From Azonexaceae bacterium (GTDB taxonomy: Bacteria > Pseudomonadota > Gammaproteobacteria > Burkholderiales > Rhodocyclaceae): a stretch of 49,708 bases of DNA. Numbering within the stretch: position 1 is the first letter of the stretch; each line of letters begins with the position of its first letter. Shown here one piece after another: positions 45,852 through 49,708 of this stretch. The notes under the pieces were generated by a model. It was not told where the DNA came from. It did not search any database and worked only from the letters and a program-made list of their open reading frames with translations. The stretch lies in assembly GCA_009469675.1 (NCBI GenBank), contig SSSZ01000107.1, positions 1 to 49,708 on the forward strand, written 5' to 3'. The position numbers and the translations under genes were made by a program.

Positions 45852-46161
45852 CGCTGGGGAAATCCGGTCCTTTAGTGCTGATTAGTGCAAAGAACCCGAA
45901 CCGATGCCATCGATTTCCGGCCGGGGTGGCAGCCGCGACGCGATAAGAAGCTACGCCCTCCGCCACTGCCGGACAATTGTCGGGGCGACGAGGCTCGGGG
46001 TCAAGCGGGCCGACGCCGAGGGGGCGGCGACTGCCGGCGCCAAGCCGGCGAAAAGTGCCGATTTCTTGCCGCTTGGTGCTGAAATTTGCTATAATTTTCG
46101 GCTTTTCCACCTTGCTCCACCGCAAACGCATGGCGGGGGGCTTTAGCCACAAGGAGTTTGC
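45852..46161. other. 310-base intergenic region between cyclase and rpsF
   Basis: It holds the divergent upstream regions of the cyclase gene and the ribosomal operon. The rpsF promoter is listed separately. The stretch 45890-46050 is GC-rich and I see no gene, RNA or known autoregulatory leader in it. Confidence 0.6.
46066..46095 (+). promoter_or_regulatory. Promoter of the rpsF operon
   Basis: TTGCCG (46066-46071) and a perfect TATAAT (46090-46095) are separated by 18 bases. They lie 66 bases before the rpsF start codon, in a suitably AT-rich stretch. Confidence 0.75.
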
Positions 46162-46545
46162 ATGCGCCATTACGAAATCGTCTTTATCGTCCATCCGGAC
46201 CAAAGCGAGCAGGTGCCCGGCATGGTCGAGCGCTATCGCGCCATCGTCACCGCCAAGAACGGTGCGATCCATCGCCTGGAAGACTGGGGCCGCCGCCAAC
46301 TGGCCTACCCCATCCAGAAGATCCACAAGGCCCATTACGTGCTCATGAACATCGAGTGCGACAACGAAACCCTCGGCGAACTGGAGCATTCCTTCAAGTT
46401 CAACGACGCCGTGCTGCGCCACCTGACCGTCAAGATGAAGGCCGCCGTGACCGCGCCTTCGCCGATGATGAAGGAAGAGAAGTCCAAGTCGCTGCTCGGC
46501 GGCGGCGAGGTTGCTGCTCCGGCCGAACCGGCTGCGGCGGCGTAA
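46162..46545 (+). CDS. rpsF: 30S ribosomal protein S6
   Basis: A 127-residue S6 protein that binds the 30S platform with S18. It starts [20 protein letters not shown] and has [20 protein letters not shown], both typical. An extra C-terminal tail rich in Ala, Pro and Glu (about residues 100-127) is common in betaproteobacteria. AAGGAG lies seven bases before the ATG. It begins the operon rpsF-priB-rpsR-rplI. Confidence 0.98.
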   Translation: MRHYEIVFIVHPDQSEQVPGMVERYRAIVTAKNGAIHRLEDWGRRQLAYPIQKIHKAHYVLMNIECDNETLGELEHSFKFNDAVLRHLTVKMKAAVTAPSPMMKEEKSKSLLGGGEVAAPAEPAAAA

Positions 46546-46569
46546 CGGGTTTTTGCGCGGGAAGGTAGG

Positions 46570-46899
46570 CTGAACCGCATCGAGCTTTCCGGCCGGCTGG
46601 CCCAGCGCAAGGCGCTGCGCTACACCCCCGCCGGAATCCCTGTCAGCGAAGGTGTTCTCGAACATGCTTCGGAGCAGGAGGAAGCCGGTGCGATGCGGCA
46701 GGTGGTCTGTGAAATGCTTGTTCTGGCCCTCGGCGATTCCGCTCGGTGGCTGCAGGCAGCGCCCCTCGGAGGGACGGTCAAGCTGACCGGTTTCCTGGCC
46801 GCCAAGAGCCGCAACAGCAAAACCCCCGTGCTCCATGTGAACACTATCGAATTTTTGGAAGGAAACGAAAATGGCTCGATTCTTCAAGAAGAAGGATGA
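46570..46899 (+). CDS. priB: Primosomal replication protein PriB with CTG start
   Basis: PriB is a small OB-fold single-stranded-DNA-binding protein that helps restart stalled forks. The frame reads [20 protein letters not shown], then [20 protein letters not shown], then [20 protein letters not shown], a clear PriB pattern of about 109 residues. No ATG, GTG or TTG lies between the rpsF stop (in the same frame) and this conserved N-terminus; the best start is CTG at 46570, with GGAAGG just upstream. The first ATG (46693) would remove a third of the domain. The 3' end overlaps rpsR by 29 bases. Position between rpsF and rpsR is the classical one. Confidence 0.9.
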   Translation: MNRIELSGRLAQRKALRYTPAGIPVSEGVLEHASEQEEAGAMRQVVCEMLVLALGDSARWLQAAPLGGTVKLTGFLAAKSRNSKTPVLHVNTIEFLEGNENGSILQEEG

Positions 46900-47146
46900 C
46901 GACAAGAAAAAGAAGCGCGGCGGCGGTCTGTTCAAGCGTCGCAAGTTCTGCCGCTTCACCGCGGAAAAGGTCGTCGAGATCGATTACAAGGATGTGGACG
47001 TCCTCAAGGAATACATCCAGGAAAACGCCAAGATCATGCCGGCTCGCCTGACCGGCACCAAGGCCGGCTATCAGCGCCAGCTGGGCACCGCCATCAAGCG
47101 CGCCCGCTTCCTGGCCCTGCTGCCCTACACCGATAACCACCAGTAA
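46871..47146 (+). CDS. rpsR: 30S ribosomal protein S18
   Basis: A 91-residue S18 protein with a lysine-rich N-terminus ([19 protein letters not shown]) and the conserved core [19 protein letters not shown] and [20 protein letters not shown]. The ATG has GGAAGGA upstream, inside priB. It assembles with S6. Confidence 0.98.
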   Translation: MARFFKKKDDDKKKKRGGGLFKRRKFCRFTAEKVVEIDYKDVDVLKEYIQENAKIMPARLTGTKAGYQRQLGTAIKRARFLALLPYTDNHQ

Positions 47147-47161
47147 TCGGGGATTCGAATC

Positions 47162-47608
47162 ATGCAAATCATTCTGCTCGAAAAAGTCATCAACCTCGGC
47201 AACCTCGGCGACGTGGTCAAGGTCAAGGACGGCTATGCCCGCAACTTCCTGATCCCCCGCCGCATGGCCAAGCGCGCCACGCCGGCCGCCATGGCTGAGT
47301 TCGAAGCCCGCCGCGCCGAACTGGAGAAGGTCGCCGCCGAAAAACTGGCCGCCGCCCAGGCCCAGGCCGAAAAGCTGACCGGCCTCACTGTTTCCGTCGC
47401 CCGCAAGGCCGGCATGGACGGTCGCCTCTTCGGCTCGGTCGGCAATATCGACATCGCCGAAGGCCTCAAGACCGCCGGCTTCGACATCGACAAGGCGGCC
47501 ATCCGCCTGCCCGAAGGCCCCTTCAAGGCGATCGGCGAGTTCCCCGTTGATGTCGCCCTGCACACCGACGTGGTCGCCAGCATCACCGTGGCGGTGGTGG
47601 CCGAGTAA
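47162..47608 (+). CDS. rplI: 50S ribosomal protein L9
   Basis: A 148-residue L9 protein with the N-terminal domain [20 protein letters not shown] and [17 protein letters not shown], a connecting helix and the C-terminal domain ([20 protein letters not shown]). It is the last gene of the ribosomal operon, followed by a strong terminator. Confidence 0.98.
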   Translation: MQIILLEKVINLGNLGDVVKVKDGYARNFLIPRRMAKRATPAAMAEFEARRAELEKVAAEKLAAAQAQAEKLTGLTVSVARKAGMDGRLFGSVGNIDIAEGLKTAGFDIDKAAIRLPEGPFKAIGEFPVDVALHTDVVASITVAVVAE

Positions 47609-47628
47609 GGTTCTCGCCGCCCCAAAAG

Positions 47629-47664
47629 AAAAAGCCTCGCCGACCGGCGAGGCTTTTTTGTTTT
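47629..47664 (+). terminator. Rho-independent terminator after rplI
   Basis: A 13-bp stem with an A-rich start (AAAAAGCCTCGCC / GGCGAGGCTTTTT, loop GACC) continues into TTTTTTGTTTT. The A and T flanks make it potentially bidirectional, so it may also serve gpmI from the other side. Confidence 0.93.
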
Positions 47665-47698
47665 GGGGGGCTGGCGGTCAGCCCCCTTGCTTCCCCTT

Positions 47699-47801
47699 AT
47701 ACCACGTCGCTTTTATGTTGGGGTCGCGAAGACGAGCCGAGTACGGCGCGGTAGCACGGCAAGGCGAAGTGGACAACGAATCGGTTTGAAGCGAATCGGC
47801 A

Positions 47802-47802
<1 letters not shown>
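47699..47802. repeat. 104-bp dispersed repeat, copy C
   Basis: The same 104-bp length as copies A and B, with a well-kept interior (GCGAAGACGAGCCG, AGCACGGCAAGGCGAAGT, ATCGGTTTGAA) and diverged ends (ATACCACGTCGC, GCGAATCGGCAT). Its right end falls on the TAA stop of gpmI. Confidence 0.85.
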
Positions 47803-49454
<1,652 letters not shown>

Positions 49455-49708
49455 GGCGTTTCCTGGGAAAAGGGCCGCTTTCCGTGGGAAGGGCGGGCCG
49501 GCGGGATGGCGTAAAGCGCCTATTTTACCGTTGAAGGGGCGGACCGTCGCGGTTCGCGTTGGCCGGCCCAGGGCAATCGCACGAATGACATCGTTGTTGG
49601 CGATGAACATAGTCGTTGGCGATCAATTGGTTACAAGGGGGCTGTTCACAACGGTTTGATTTGTGTAGTTTTCTGTCTTTTTGGGGTGGCCCATGGAGAG
49701 GGAAGGCA
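49455..49708. other. Upstream region of gpmI, to the end of the window
   Basis: No complete gene is visible. An imperfect direct repeat of TTGGCGAT-N2-A occurs twice at about 49595-49628, and the last 100 bases are more AT-rich, as expected for a promoter region; a gene could begin near the ATG at 49693 but only 16 bases remain. Confidence 0.4.

Noticed and set aside
49595-49630. Direct repeats (TTGGCGAT twice) as a possible iteron or CRISPR start
   Set aside because: Only two imperfect units with no regular spacer; insufficient for either.

Overview
The window is a GC-rich chromosomal segment from a betaproteobacterium, most likely a member of the Rhodocyclales. The assignment rests on gene order and family content: recJ next to an rpfE-like gene and lolCD, a DUF2062 gene next to comEC, divergent ppk1/ppx followed by an Mla-type transporter, and the rpsF-priB-rpsR-rplI operon. 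Nearly all of it is densely packed core genome with many ATGA start/stop overlaps. There are no rRNA or tRNA genes, CRISPR arrays, transposase genes or prophage genes. The one mobile-looking item is a small dispersed repeat.

Layout. 1-1480: the end of an HvfB-HvfC-HvfX (bufferin-type RiPP metallophore) operon with a clear terminator. 1599-9430: mnmC, a hotdog thioesterase, an unrecognised protein, lysS, a cupin, an unrecognised membrane-anchored protein and prfB with its programmed +1 frameshift. 9521-19030: chemoreceptor, ankyrin protein, recJ, rpfE-like, then lolC/lolD and a second chemoreceptor. 19042-28116: DUF2062, comEC, two alpha/beta hydrolases, mtfA, an EamA transporter and relA. 28135-30361: YIP1/marR divergent pair with a palindromic operator, and an unusual outer-membrane lipoprotein with a barrel-like domain. 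30396-37539: ppk1 diverging from ppx, which is translationally coupled to an MlaE-MlaF-MlaD-lipoprotein ABC system. 37561-44364: a TetR regulator diverging from etfB-etfA-CbiM-like-FimV-like-acyl-CoA dehydrogenase, with two operator palindromes in the shared promoter region. 44379-49708: a diguanylate cyclase, the rpsF operon and gpmI.

The main non-gene signal is a 104-bp element with terminal inverted repeats. Three clear full-length copies (1599, 4398, 47699), one inverted copy (19798) and one decayed copy (near 4992) are visible. In four of the five places one end lies exactly on the stop codon of a minus-strand gene (mnmC, the 160-aa protein, lysS, gpmI). I did not find a wholly new multi-gene system. 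The best leads are this repeat, the TetR operator pair controlling an ETF/dehydrogenase operon that also contains CbiM-like and FimV-like genes, a Pho-box-like promoter on ppk1, and the MCE transporter coupled to polyphosphatase.
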